Shown here: positions 36,917 to 52,786 of the stretch, one piece after another | Position numbering within the stretch: position 1 is the stretch's first letter | Layout of the letters: the number at the start of each line of letters is the position of its first letter | Assembly: GCF_030272615.1 (NCBI RefSeq) | Contig: NC_081410.1 | Location: 118,971,640 to 119,035,639 of the forward strand | Reading direction: 5' to 3' | Origin: Cryptomeria japonica | Lineage: Eukaryota > Streptophyta > Pinopsida > Cupressales > Cupressaceae | Length of the DNA stretch: 64,000 nucleotides | The notes under the pieces: model-generated | The model's input: only the letters and a program-made list of their open reading frames with translations | Databases searched by the model: none | Told to the model about the DNA's origin: nothing | Position numbers and translations under genes: made by a program

Positions 36917-39540
<2,624 letters not shown>

Positions 39541-40110
39541 GTTGCTAATAGAGCCTAATTATCTTCCTAATTCAAAGGATTTTAATTTGGTTGTGTTTGG
39601 ATCTTAGTTATTGAATGGGGGCTTTCCCCACTCCCTTTTTTGTTTCTTATATAAGAATAGGTCCTCTTATTTCTAAGGAGATGTTTGATGATTCTTTCAA
39701 ATAGTTACAACTAGCCTTAGAAATCTACAAGATGATAGTAACCTGTTGATTACTAAAAGTTGACTATGTTTGAGAAATGATACGATCCTCCAAAACCTAG
39801 AATCTACATTATAACTCCTAGAGATCTTAAACCATTTGCAAACATCTTGAAACTATATATATGAAATAAAATTTAAAATATAAGGAAAAAAATATCAATA
39901 TTTAAAGATTCACTTATTTCATGTATATAGTCTAAGAAATAGGGAGAATGTGAACTATATAAGGAGGTAGAGAGAGATTTTAGAAGATAAAAAGAGAGGT
40001 ATTTTGGTTTCTTTGAAACACAAGCACATTATAGCATGCTCATGTTATAGCACTTGACCAAGTTATAAAGTTCTTACATTATAACATGTTCACTCTATAA
40101 TGCACTCATG
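39541..40110. repeat. Right arm of the foldback-like repeat
   Basis: Starts GTTGCTAATAGAGCC, the inverted partner of 36,330-36,916; it includes a G/A stretch at 39,960-40,010 that mirrors the C/T stretch at 36,460-36,540. Confidence 0.65.
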
Positions 40111-41112
40111 TTTATAGTTGCCTTGGATATTTCCAACCCTTAGGGTTGGACTTATATGTCAATGGCCACAAGCATATTTTTTGTAAATTCTAAAAAAATG
40201 AATTTATCTTGACCATGCTATCCATTAGGTTTATACATCTTTCAATGTCAAGTTAAAAAATGACATAGTAAAATGTTGATCTCTCTCTTAGCTTTCTAAC
40301 CATGTAATTTTTTCTATGTTTCAATTATATTAGATTTTTAATTTCTTTTTCTAGTATCTCCATTTATCCAAACCTATGTATTGTATTTTTAGTTTTATTT
40401 TTACATAATCATCAAAATTTGAAATAAATTATATTTGTACAAACTAGACTCTACTCTAAACCTAGTCAAAAAAAATTGACTTTTGATTCATTTCAAAAAA
40501 AAAATAGTGGAGCATTTGCTCAAATTTTTTTTGTTTTTACAGATTTGTCTACTTTGAAAATTAGTGAAAAAATCATATATTCGTTTAAAAATTATAAAAA
40601 TATTGATCATATATTGCATGGTGTTAGCTAATTTTAACTGAAGTAATTTTAAAAATATTTTTAAAAAAACATTTTAGGGGGGTAATGCCAAATTATATGT
40701 TATGTTTTTCTAATAAAAATAGGAGCACTTTGTGTGGCCCACCTATTCAAACCTCTTAATATCCACCATTTAAAAAGAAAATTGTAGTTTAGAAAGTAGA
40801 TTTAGAGCACTATGATTCTTGTTCTTGTTGCATCTTCAAATTTTGAGTGACTATATTCAATTTCTCATCCAAAATTATTTTTTCCTAATTAAAATAAAGT
40901 GGTCACTTAAGACCCCATTTTGATCCCCCATTTCTATGAACATACCCTATCCAAAATGTTTCCTCCACAATCATTGTTTTCATATCCTTTGAGTTTGAAT
41001 TCATCTAACCTTGAATATAGAATTCAATGATTTTGGGTTCCATTCTCATATCTTAAAATTTGTTTTCCTAATTACCAATGAGAGTGTTTTGGAGACCCCC
41101 TTAACCTTAAAA
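40111..41112. other. AT-rich sequence, nothing recognised
   Basis: Lies between the right foldback arm and the point where copia RT homology starts. It may belong to the same insertion or be another old repeat. Confidence 0.4.
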
Positions 41113-41720
41113 TGAGCCTTGAACACTATACAAAATGTATGTTCTTGTGGTTGTCAAGCATATTAGACAATCAACTAATCATTTATATAATGTTAAATCA
41201 ACATTTGATCCATTTTCATCCTTGCATAGCTTCAAACATGATGCACTAGTGTTGATGTAAGCTTATAATTTTCTTATTGAATCTATTCAAAATATCTTTG
41301 CATTTTTGTCTTGAGAAATGAATATCCCATTTTCAAATTGATTGGCCTTGATGCCAAGGAAAATACTTCATGAACCCCAAATTGGTCATTTCAAATTCAT
41401 TCTTCATGGGTCCTTTAAATAGATCAATTGATAAATCAACTATAGATATCAAGTTATTAACATATAAACACACAACTAGAGTTTGACCTTGTTCATTCAT
41501 CTTTATATATGATGTAGGCTAACTAATAGTTCTTATTCAACCATTGTCTAATATGTAAGAATCAATTGTATTATACACTACTCTAGGAGCTTGCTTGAGT
41601 CCATAAGAGACTTTCTTAAGTCTATAGACCTTGTGTTTATGGTCTAAGATATCATATATTGCTCATTGATCCACATATGTTTATTCAAGGAAACCACTTA
41701 AAAATTTTATTTTATTTTTA
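41113..41720 (-). pseudogene. Copia reverse transcriptase remnant (minus strand)
   Basis: The minus strand yields copia RT pieces across stops: [18 protein letters not shown]-like wording near 41,590-41,640, MNEQGQTLVVCLYVNNL near 41,450-41,500, MKNEFEMTNLGFMKYF near 41,370-41,410 and LCKDENGSNVD near 41,190-41,230. The polymerase centre reads YVNN (41,453-41,458) instead of YVDD. Homology ends abruptly at about 41,113. Confidence 0.72.
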
Positions 41721-42599
41721 TTTAGTTTGTTTTCCACTTATCCAAAGTTTATATAGCCAATATTGTTTATATTAAGTCTAGTCAAGATGCTAGAGAAAAT
41801 ATTTCATTGTAGTCAAATCCAAGGAGTTGTTAGAAGGGTAAGACAAGATTAGGGTGATGTAAGAATCTCTTCAAATATTTCTTCAATTATATCAAGTTCA
41901 AGTTTAGGATTTATAGGAGCTATTATTAAAAAAAAATAGCGTATAAGAAATATATTCCAAAATAGACAAATTTATGAAAATGCTAACATGATTTAATTAA
42001 AAAGTATAAAATTTTTCCCTAGTCTCTCCTTTGACATGGCATTTCCAAAAATCTTTAACGTGGTGTTCCATTTTGTAAAATATGATCATGTTTTTCTCAA
42101 AAAACTTGCATTCCTCTCCTAATTGTATTTATAAATGGGCAAGTGGATTTTTTTTCCTTTTATGATTACATTATATGGCAGCGTTTTATGATATATAGAA
42201 TACAATTGTGTTTTATATACAATAAAATATGATTGTGATACTTCAATTTTTCAATAATACAAGCACATTATCCAAATGAGTGATTTAGTTGTTGTTTTAT
42301 TCCCCATTTTGGTGTACATTCCTATAAAGTGTCCATAGTCAATTCTTATCTTTTATTTTTCATTGAAAAGCTATCTTTAGTATCACTTCATTAGAAGCTT
42401 GAGTGGGAATATTTTATTTTTAAAAAAATAAAAAATATAATTTGAGGAGTTATAACCTATGTGATATTTCGTTGGACTAAATGTGACAAATGTTCTTGAG
42501 AAATTCAAAGAAAACATTTCATTATTTGTCATTTGAATGTTTTCTATTAGTTGTTTTCTTAAATTTTATCCAAAGCTACACATTATTTATTTTTGAATG

Positions 42600-43793
42600 A
42601 TACTCTATACCTCTTTTGAAAAAGATGCCTAATTCTTGTCAAATTATGCTTTCAACTAGGAACAATGTGAACATCTCAAATAATATTTGTCTCCCTTTAT
42701 TTAATTAGAATATTTACATTGTCTTTTTCTACATGAATGACCTTATATTATCATTTCACGAAGAAACATTTGATTTTTTTAACTTGTCTAGATTAGAAAA
42801 CATTTTAAAATTATATATCATGTGATTACTATATCCTAAATCTAAAAATCAAACATCTCTTAGAATTCCCTAAGCAACATTACATGCCAAAAACATAACC
42901 CTATTTTTTATATAAAACAAAAAACAAAAAAAACTTTGCACTTTGCTTACTAGATCAAATTGTTGTTTCTACACTTACATGCATAATGACCATATTTTTT
43001 ATAATATTAACATTGACTTTGATATTTTCATGTTTTTTCATGAGATTTATTTTAACGTGGATTTTGCTTATGAACTCTTCCACCTGAATTTATAGTACTA
43101 TTTCTTCCTCTACTTCTAAAGTTAGATCTCCCTCTACCTTTACCATGACTAACTGAAATTTGTGACTTAAAGGCATACTCAAATGAAGAACTAGAAGAAT
43201 GAATTAATCTATGCTCATGAAAAATTATATAGCCATGTATCTCATCTACAAAATATTATGAAGGGTTTTTTCTCTTATATATCTTTAACAATTGAGTTAA
43301 ACATTGTGGGTAGGCTCTCTAGGATCCTTTCTACTATTTTCTTATCTTTGATTGTCACTCACTATGATATCTAATTTGATTAACCATGCCAATAATTTGT
43401 ATAAAAAATAAATCTACAAATTTACAATCCTTATTAGACATACTTGGAAAATATCTTCTCAATGTTTGCAATTTTACAACTTTTTTAACTTAGTCACTAC
43501 TAAATATGTTATTTAGAGGATATCTCACTTTTTATTTGATTGTGTTGTTGTTGCAACTTTTGAGAAAATGTATTCATGCTTTGTTTGAAAGATGTAAACG
43601 AGATGCTTGGAATCCTTTTTCCTATTATCTTTGAGCACATCTTAATCTAGACCTGATATAATGCAATGTATGTTAGTGCATCCACAAGTTTAGAAAACCC
43701 ATTCTCCACAAGCTCCCATAAGATAAACAATGTCTTTAATTTTATCGATTAATACTCATGGTTTTCTTGAATAAACTTAGAAATTTGGATATT
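42600..43793 (-). pseudogene. Copia gag and protease remnant (minus strand)
   Basis: A Gly/Arg-rich segment (GKGRGRSNFRSRGR) near 43,100-43,150 is followed on the minus strand by a knuckle reading YYKKYGHYACKCR near 42,960-43,010, with its first Cys lost. Weak protease-like wording follows near 42,600-42,850. Heavily decayed. Confidence 0.6.
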
Positions 43794-44236
43794 TGTAATA
43801 TTTGTGCTAGAGAGAAAGAGAGTAGAGCAAAAGGATAAAATATAGAAATTTTTGTTGAAGTATGTATTGAAATTAAAGTAAACCTATTATAGAGCTTCAA
43901 CTCTTTGCAAGGAATTCACAAAAAACAAGACTAAGTTATGTTTCTATTCCTTTTTAAAAAACCATCTTAAATAAGTTTTTTTAAGAGCTTTAGCTCTATT
44001 CTTATGGAAAAGCACAAAAAATAGGATATCCATTTTTTTTTGCAAACTTCTTATATTATAATAAAACAAAGTAAGCAACTACTTCTATATATGATATGAA
44101 TATAATTTTAAAGTTAAAAATACACATCAATGTTAAAAATAAAATGGATGAGCTAGGTGGTCACAAATTAGGAATAAATTTTGTTTTGGTTCATGCCTAG
44201 GGGGAGGAGGCCATACTAAAGGACAACGACCTTACA
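43794..44236 (-). repeat. Upper (5') LTR of the minus-strand copia
   Basis: 443 bp, TGTAAT...CTTACA on this strand, homologous to the split copy at 25,425-25,842 plus 35,744-35,749. Confidence 0.65.
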
Positions 44237-44974
44237 AGCAGCAAGACAAAATAGATAGAAATAGATTTATTTTTTAAATATGCTAAAATGTTTTTTATGA
44301 TTGAAAGCAATAAAACAAGGGTTTTTACCAGGCTATATACAAAAAGCATGTAGGTAACATAAAAGAAAGGCAAAAAAACAAGGGTGTTAACCCTATAAAA
44401 GCTCGAGTCAAACATGCCATTAACATCAAGTCAGAAGACCAATGTTAAAAGGCCTACCAAACCAACAATAGCACAATAGTAGAAAGCTAGGAACCCATCT
44501 CAAGAGTGGGGAGAATCAATAACAACTCAACACATAAAAGTTTGGGGGGAGCAGGGGTGGGGAGGGGGGCAAAGATGACTTACCTTTACGCCTACAACAA
44601 ATAACAGTCCTAGCAATACTATTATTAGGAACATCATTGCAAGTGATATTGAGTGGGGAAATCCCCTCAGAGTGTCTGTCAGCACCTAGAGAAAATTTGC
44701 TATAGAATAGCATCTAGAGCAGACTCACCAAGAGCAAACTATTGTGTGGAATAGGAGTAAAAACGTCAAGGCTCGAGGAGACCATAATAGTAGGACCCAA
44801 GGGGTAGTGGAGGTCACAATAGTAGTAAGAGGCACAACCTCATCCCGAGAGGAGTAATTAGCATGTGAAGAGTCCTTAAAATTAGGATCCTTGACAGTCA
44901 AATGATCAACACTGGTGTCTTTCCACGAAGTAGCAACACCTTTATAGCGTGAGATAGAACAATTCGAAGCTAAG
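44237..44974 (-). other. Repeat-like sequence, possibly a LINE ORF1 fragment
   Basis: On the minus strand a frame at 44,713-44,516 (LGADRHSEGISPLNITCN, then CCRRKGK) reads like the linker part of a plant LINE ORF1. The adjoining bases include a poly(A)-like stretch. The evidence is weak. Confidence 0.25.
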
Positions 44975-46797
44975 TGTCACGACCCTTATTATTTCCATAA
45001 ATATTATTTAATACTTAAATTAATTGTATATTTATTTAATTGTGAAATATGGTTTATTATTGCATGATTTTAGTATTTTAATTAATTATGTTTTGATTTT
45101 TTAAATCTTAAATATAATAAGATAAAAAATTATATTAATAATTGTGGGGGTGGGAAAAGCGAGATCGGGTGACTAGGACCTCATCCCACTTTTGCCAACA
45201 CATTGGGAATACGAAAGAGCCTAGGGAGGTAGATCACTTTGGCTACTTCTTGTGATAAAGAGAGAGCCAAGGATTACCTCTTAGGGTTTCTATTCCTCTT
45301 GTTGAAAATGATGAGAAAAACTAGGGTTTGAATGATCAACTAGACTAGGAGATAAAGAATAAAGCATAAATGAACTTGAAATTGAACAAACTTGCAGATC
45401 TGAAACTGAGATACTAAAAGCATGAAAGGGGGAGGATTTTGTAGGTACACCTGATGCTGCAAATTGAACAAAACTGACCAGAACCAAGGTACCACACCAC
45501 TTTTCCTGATGGACTGATAGAGAGTTGTAACTGAGAAAGTGCAAATCTGAGATCCTGAAGCTGCAACCTGTCAAATTTCATTGCAAAGTGGAGGGACCAA
45601 GGCGCCACACCCCTGTCCTGGGAAAGACCGGGGCACCATGCCCTTGTCCTTGATAGTTTTCTGCACTTTTGAGACTTTTGGGTGGTGTTGATGCCTTTTC
45701 CAGATCTGAAACTGCCTCTGGATGTCTGTTTTTGTACCTGCAAGTGAAAAGGGAAGGTTTGGGTGGCTATATAGGGTTTTTCCTTAGTCAAACCCCTGTG
45801 TTGGTGATTTAAAGCTCCACAAATAGTCGATAATGTACTGAAAAATGTGTGTGCTAGAACCTTGTGTGTATGCAAGATCCTAAATGATAAGAAACTAGAG
45901 CTACCCTACGCATGAGAGTAAACCCTAAATGTAAATGTTAATGTAAATGGCAATGCTTCAAACCAAATATACTAAATGATCTAAAGCGTGAATGTAAATA
46001 TGCAAATTGATGTAAAGAAGCTCATACAAAGACATGAAAATAACATGAAATCATACCAATCCCCAAGGGAGAGATATTGCCACTAGATCTCCTATTACTC
46101 TTCAATGTCTTCAAGGCTCCTAATTGATGATGAATGCTTGATGAAATGTTGTTGAATGTTGTTGAATATTGTTGCAGACTCCACATAGGCTTCTTTTTCA
46201 CTACATAGAAGGCTCCTTATGCTTGCTTTGCTGAAAACTCCTTTAGATTAGATAGATCTTAGTTTCCTTCAAATGAAGAAAGATAGCTCTTATGTATGAA
46301 ACCCTCAGCCAACCTAAGAATTGATTTTCCTGCCAATATTTTGGGGTTAAGCATTATAATATCATAGAATTGTGCTCTCGAAATTTTGGGAAAAAGTCGA
46401 GGACCACGTGCACTCCCGCCATGGTCCAACCAACTTTTCACCAAATTTTTAGGGTAGTTAGATATGATGATATTAGAGCGAATCCCAAAGTTACAGCGGA
46501 TTTCGAGGTGTTATGATATGCGAAATCAGGCCTTAAAGGTCGAAATAGGACATAATTAGGGTTTATGATTAAATGATTTATTGGAGGAATAAAATAAAAA
46601 GGGGCACACTTAGGGAGAAAGGGTCCAATTTTATAATGTATGAAGTGATGAAATATGACTTTAGATTTAATTAAATTAATTAAATAAATGCTTAAAGGGA
46701 AATTAGAAATGCAAGATGCAAGACACACTAAGGTAGGTGCTAACCTAAGTGTGAAATTGTACCACCTTAGCAAGGGTGGACAATTTACGACACTACA
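44975..46797 (-). repeat. Probable 3' LTR of a minus-strand gypsy element (1.8 kb)
   Basis: On the minus strand it starts TGTAGTGTCGTAAATTG and ends AAGGGTCGTGACA, giving TG...CA ends. The sequence before it (46,798-46,812) is a purine tract on that strand. A TATA-like CTATATAG lies at 45,767-45,774. Flanking five-base words differ, so it is not a clean solo LTR. The internal part beyond 46,812 is not recognisable. Confidence 0.5.
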
Positions 46798-46812
46798 TTT
46801 AGCCCCCACTTT
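46798..46812 (-). promoter_or_regulatory. Polypurine tract next to the minus-strand LTR
   Basis: Reads AAAGTGGGGGCTAAA on the minus strand directly before the TG of the LTR. Confidence 0.5.
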
Positions 46813-48457
46813 AGCGATCATATGACATTACGTGCATATGCAAGCTAAAGTAAACATTCATGAAAAAATGATATATCCACAAGTTGTCGAATGAAGTCCC
46901 CAACGATATCTGCAACACATAATTAGGATCCGCATCCTACAAAAACACATGTTAGATAAAATCACAAAACCACCTAAATGCTTACTAAGGAAGGTGATGA
47001 AAATTTGAGGGTATCACTAAATAAGATAATTCTCTGATGCCTCCTTACCCACAAACGCTCGCACAGGTTTGAGGGTAAGTGGAGAAGGGCCTGAAATGGC
47101 TTCCACAAACCTTGTCTCCTCGAAAGGTTGGTGTGGTCCACTAGTTGATGTATGGGAGGCGGGGGTCGAGAGAGGTCACCAGGGTAACCCAGGATGGGAG
47201 TTGGGACCTAATGAAGATCTACCAGGGTAACCCATGACATCCTAGTGATGACACTCTTCCCTTGCAACCTAGTGGTAACCCATATTTCTTCCTTCCGCGT
47301 ATTGTTGAGTTCTTGTGGTTGTTTTCTCATGCTTGTTGCCTTTGTGAATGTGCTCAAACCTTTGGTGTATTGTTGTTATTAATTTGATTCTATGGTATTC
47401 TCTTGTGAGCCTCTTGCTTGTTAAGTTTTGTTGACTTCTTGATAATATGGATATGTTGTTTCTCCGGTGAGTCATGTTGATACTCTTGTTTATCTTTCTT
47501 CCACCTAGTGGGTCCGACTGGTACTTCCTACCACAAGGGGGTGGACCTATTTTGGTGCCACATGGTTGGGTGGAGTGCTTTTCGCACCCATTGGGTTTGG
47601 CCCTTTCAACTTCTTGTTTGTGTTGGCTCGGAGCAGATTTGAAGACTATTGTTATTATACCATAATTTTGAATACTTCCCTTCATGGGACTTTGAGATTT
47701 GTATTTTGTGGGTCTATCATTTGTATATGTAACTCTTATGTAACTTCTCAAGCATTGTAATGAGAATCTTGTATCCATGTATTATTCTGTAATATAAATT
47801 ATTGTAGCTCCTTGTAATTAATTGAGATGATGTATAACCTTGTGTAACATCATTATGGGGCCTTGAGGACATTTGTTAAATGATTCATTTTGTATTTTGT
47901 TTAACTGTATTTTAGCATTTGTATATGTTATATTGATTGATTCAAAAAAAAATTATTCGCATTTTCATGTTCTTGGTTGTTATGTCTTCTGGGCCTCATG
48001 GTAGGGCATGATAGAGAGACTGGATTATTTTTTTCTCTATTTAAACTTATAGACCTAAAGATCTTTAAATAGATAACATATGTGGATAGACAAGTCTCTT
48101 ACATGAGACATGACTCCATGAAAAATATTTTTACCACCTTTATCACATAATTAAACTAGATGATGGGGGCCACCTGTAGAAAATAAGCTTATTAGCTACC
48201 CATACACAAATGAAGAATATTTAATACCAATGCCTTCTTAAAATGATAAACTTATCCTTGTTTTGAACATCCTCAATTACCTTTGTTCATATTTTCATTT
48301 TAAGTTGTTGTCTCTCAAAACTACTAGAATGATTACAACACTGACAAACCTCTCCTTTCCTTTTCTCGTCATTATCAACTACAAGATTTTTTTCATAGAG
48401 TTATCAGTAAAGGAGGTGATGTCTCTCTACATCAAAATGTTCATAAATTTAACAAAT
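46813..48457. other. Unclassified repeat-like region, no gene
   Basis: At 47,180-47,280 ACCAGGGTAACCCA recurs with variants. A stretch rich in TTGTATT/TGTAACT words (47,690-47,940) ends in an A run at 47,944-47,953, which could be the 3' end of a retroposed transcript. The open frames on both strands (47,269-47,778) overlap and look non-coding. Confidence 0.3.
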
Positions 48458-48765
48458 ATCTTTGCACTTAACGCTACAAAATTTTAGATTAAAAAACAAT
48501 CTTTAAGCTCAATGCTACACCTTTTTAGATTTAATGATCTTTGTGATCAACACTAAAACCTTTTATATTTACCAACAATCTTTCTGATCAATGCCACAAA
48601 TTTTTAGATTCAATAATGATCTCTATGATCAACACTACAGATTTTAGATTTAGGTATGATCTTTGTAATCAACACTACAATTTTTTAAACTTAGCAATGA
48701 TCTCTATGATCAATTCTACAACCTTTTACATTTAGCAATATTTTTTGCAATAAATGCTACTTATT
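48458..48765. repeat. Degenerate 41-bp minisatellite, about 7.5 copies
   Basis: Units follow the pattern ATCT-T-TGATCAA-ACTACA, then TTTTTAGATTTA and -CAATG. Copies differ by 15-30% by eye. Confidence 0.75.
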
Positions 48766-51237
48766 CCACATATATAACCACTCCAACTACAAATCTTATG
48801 CCTTTACATTGATAGAATTCAATTAGCCCTTATAGTGGTTACAAGTCTATAGATTAAATTATATGATTTTTAGAATAATGTGTGTCCTTATGCATATCTT
48901 TCACATTACAATAAAAATTTCTTGTAGAAAGAAGGAAGAAAATGTGATAGAATGAATGGAGGCAAAGTTGACTAAAATGGCCAAAATGCCAAAAAAAAAA
49001 AAAAAAAAAAGAGAGATGTAGTCAACAATTTTTTTTTTTAAATAATATATATTATAGGTAATTGTTTCTTAATGGTAACAAACATTTTTTTTCAAATATG
49101 AGCAACTTCTCAAGGTTTAGCCTAAGCCAATCATTAAAGTTTAATATTGCAAGCTCCCTCAAACCAAAAAAAATAAAAAATCAAAATCAAAGACTTTTCA
49201 AATTATGAAAACTTTATAAAATTATTATATGTGGTCCTCTATGGTAAGTTCAAGCCTCTTAGTAATTCTATGTGTTTAACCTCTTTTTTCAATTATGATG
49301 GCAATTATTTAATGATTAATGAAAGAAATTAGTAGTTTATTTCAACATGCTCCTTAATTTTTATTGGTAGTTGCTTCAACATCCCAAAACTTTATTAGGT
49401 GTTTATCCTTTGCTAATGTACTTTTGTGAATGTATATATCAACTAATCTTGCAATCTACAATTTAACTCCAAGTATGTTTCTTCATTGTTCACTAGTTAT
49501 CTTGATGAAACAATATGTGGTATCGATATTTTTTTTAAATAATATGATATAGCAAGACAATTACTTCTTTTAGATCATAACAAATGATCATCATTCACCC
49601 AACTCGAAAATTTAAATCTTACTTGATTGCTATTTTGTTTGGAATGAGAATATTTATGCCATGTACAATGTTTTGAACATGTATGTAAGCTTTTTCCAAT
49701 TAGATACACCAATCCATCCATAATTCATTTGTATACTATCTATTCCAACACAAATTTTATAATGATTTTTTATTCCACAAATAATACAAGGATGGAGATC
49801 CCAACACGTTTTATTTTTATGCCCTTGTCTATTTCAATGGGAACACTTGTCAAACACTGCATTTCTTGAATTAACTTGTTTGTAACTATGTTTCTTAAAT
49901 TATTATATGTATTTTCTTTATTTATAACATATTCAAGGTTTTCATTTTTTAACCTCGCACTTGGTTCAATGGGCTCTCTTATTTTTTGCCTATACTTTTC
50001 AAAATCTTAAAACCAACATTGTTTGCAAACATCTTTTGTTATGATAATCACAAATAGCAAGATTTGCAAATTTAAAACCATTGTTATCTTCAACCTTATC
50101 ACATATGTCAAATGATTCATCAAATAAATACTACAAATCATTTGTAGCACATGAAACATTACATAGTGTAGGTATCTTCATTTAGGCTCGTTGCACGTAA
50201 TTGATAGATAATAGATCATTTCCTTCTTTCAATCTTGTCATTTCATTTTGTGAGAAACAATTTTCATTTATAAGGATTTTAGATTGTTTATTAGACCACT
50301 TCGACTTTTATTAAAATTCTTCATTTTTATCAACTATCACCATTTTCTTCTTCAAAAACATCTTTTATGCATCATATTTCATTTTCTTTCTTCTTCTTTT
50401 ACTAATATTTCTTATTAAAACAAACAATTTTTCATTTTAACTTTTTTATTTTTGTTTTGGAAAATAAAGCTAAAATGCTATCTTTTAATATTATAAGTCT
50501 ATTTCTTCCTTTATGACAACTATTAATTCTTTATAAAGGGAACACAAGAAATCTGTTTTGGAGTTTAGAGAGATTTGCCCAATATTTTTAGAAAAGGCCT
50601 TCGATAACTAATGTACTCAAGCTTACATGATAGGTACAATGTTAGTAAACTCAATGGAAAGAAAAAATTTCCTCATGGTTGTAGGTACATAGATCTTTCA
50701 TGTCAACAATGATTGAATTCATGAACCTATCTTGGTGATTGATAATTGCCCCCACATCCTTATTCCTTAGAAGGCAAGGCTAAGGATAGGATTAACGTGT
50801 AGTGCACATACAAGTTAAATGGTACCACAATTGCTCCACTAATATATGAAAATAGATATATGCATGTCACTTTTTAAAAAATCATCCTTTGTTTTTTTGT
50901 TGGTTAGAGCCTAGCCAATTAAAAATAGTGTCAAGCACATTGGAATGCATCCATCTTATAACTCTTAATCTACCTTAAGAGAGATTCAAATTCTATCACT
51001 TTTTTAAAGGGACTATGTAATGCTCTTCAAGCATGAATTGCTTGTTCATTTTAAGGACGTGGTACTACTTTCTCTTGTGAATGAATCTTTTACAACTTAC
51101 ATATCTTGTTCTTATTCTTCTACACTCTTAATGGTTTGTAACTACCATTCTTCCTTTCACAACTTTCTTACAATGAAACTCTAATAAAAATTGTTGAAAT
51201 TGAAAAAGATTACATAAAAAATTATTATCTTAACTTG
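48766..51237. other. AT-rich degraded repeats, no gene
   Basis: Includes an A run near 48,990-49,010 and a decayed zinc-knuckle segment (separate entry). Otherwise stop-rich in all frames. Confidence 0.4.
49740..49860 (-). pseudogene. Decayed double zinc-knuckle (gag-like) segment
   Basis: The minus strand reads DKCSH-stop-NRQGHKNKTCWDLHP followed by CIICGIKNHYKIC. These are two Cys/His clusters of the kind found in retrotransposon gag proteins, one Cys being replaced by a stop. Confidence 0.45.
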
Positions 51238-51255
51238 CAAAGATCTTTAAATAAA

Positions 51256-51429
51256 TAGCATAGGTTAATAGGCATGTCTCCCACAAGGAACACTATTCTC
51301 GCAAATATTTTAACAGCATAGGTTAATAGGCATGTCTCCCACAAGGAACACTATTCTCGCAAATATTTTAATAGCATAGGTTAATAGGCATGTCTCCCAC
51401 AAGGAACACTATTCTCACAAATATTTTAA
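51256..51429. repeat. Tandem triplication, 3 x 58 bp
   Basis: Units at 51,256-51,313, 51,314-51,371 and 51,372-51,429 contain AGCATAGGTTAATAGGCATG and TCTCCCACAAGGAACACTAT, nearly identical. A diverged single relative with its left flank lies at about 48,057-48,130 (AAGATCTTTAAATAGATAAC). Confidence 0.92.
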
Positions 51430-52410
51430 AATATGACTAAATATAATATACATTTTTAACAAAGAAACTTATGTGTTTTGTCCATGCAACTTAGTTTTTA
51501 TAGCCATTACAGACCCATTTTTTCTCACAAGCCAGAAATAGTATGATAGCAAATGGTTTTTTCATTTTGGGTATCAAGTCACTTGAACAGGAATGAGCTG
51601 ACTGAAATTACAGTTACAATTTCAGCAGACTTTTTTCATTCCATGTTAGAGCTAGTTCACCTGTGAGTAAATGAATATCATTACTTTTGAATTCTTATTG
51701 AGGGCAAGTGCAAAAATTAAGTCATTTCAAATTCGGCACAGATTCGTGCCTTTGCTATTTGCACTTTGTCTGTGTGTTATGGGCTCTACAACGAAATGAT
51801 ATTTTTATGGCCTTTGCTATTAAGATTGGGTTTCATAAATTAATATAAGTACTCCAACATGTAAAATACATCATAAATCTTTCCTACCACTTCAGAATTC
51901 ATAGATAGTAAACACTAAATGCCCATACAGATAATAGTATAATACACATGGCTTCTAACATAATATTTTAAGAAGGTTAGGTCGTTTGCCTATGAATGGG
52001 ATACCTGGTCTCATGATTGTTAATTTGTCATCATTACAAAATAATATGAAACTTATTATTATTTAATTTTTCGAACTTAAAAATATGATCTCACTGTTTG
52101 CATTAAAAAATATAAGTAAAGTGAGAGAAAATCGGACAACAAAATACAGTCTAGATTTGAATGCTTTATATCTATATACATGATCAAAATATAATAATTT
52201 TTAAGTGAACTGCTAATTCTTATAAATAAAAGATTTTTAGGAAGCATAAAATATTGGTTAATTTAGATTGCATGATAAAAACACATCACATACTTTGGAT
52301 TTACTGTTTAAATATCATTTGCATAAAAAATTCACATTAACAAATAACAAGCTGTTATCCAAGAAATATCCATTTGAAAAAATAAAACCCTTAATATTGA
52401 TCATTAATTA
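51430..52410. other. AT-rich spacer, nothing recognised
   Basis: No ORF, RNA gene or repeat that I can support. Confidence 0.4.
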
Positions 52411-52647
52411 ACAATTCTATAATAAAGGCTTCAGCCCATAGCTCAAACGATTGTTAAGGTTGTGTCAAGGCTTTGGGTTCTTCCCATGTAGGTTCAAGGT
52501 TGAACTCTCACTGGCTGGGTTTACCCAGCATCTGGGTTGTTTGCACCCACTCAATCGTCCCCATTGAGATATTCTTGCAGACCGAGGCATGGTGTGGTTG
52601 GGTGACTAGGTTATCTGATGATATAAAAAACAAAACAATTCTCTAAT
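52411..52647 (+). mobile_element. tRNA-derived SINE with target duplications
   Basis: The SINE body is 52,424-52,634 (211 bp). Pol III promoter boxes are visible: A box TAGCTCAAACGA at 52,439-52,450 and B box GGTTCAAGGTT at 52,491-52,501, spaced as in tRNA genes. It ends in an A-rich tail (ATATAAAAAACAAA). Flanking 13-mers ACAATTCTATAAT (52,411-52,423) and ACAATTCTCTAAT (52,635-52,647) differ by one base and are the target duplication. The body does not fold as a full tRNA, so this is not a tRNA gene. Confidence 0.78.
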
Positions 52648-52786
52648 GAAATATGTTTTATTAAAAAAAATGACACCTTAACTAAGGTTTTAGGTATTGC
52701 TGAAAGATTGTAGTTTCCTTTGGTTTCATTGTAGTGATGTACTCTATCAAACAATATCTTTGGTTCTTTTTGTCATTATATATATA

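Noticed and set aside
44975-46797. Solo LTR
   Set aside because: The flanking five-base words (CTAAG and TTTAG) do not match, and a purine tract lies where the internal region should be, so it is better read as a 3' LTR.
47269-47778. 169-codon frame on the minus strand
   Set aside because: Overlaps open frames on the other strand; composition suggests antisense of a repeat transcript. No domain recognised.
52424-52520. Possible tRNA gene
   Set aside because: A and B boxes are present, but the cloverleaf arms do not pair, and an A-rich tail with target duplications shows a SINE.
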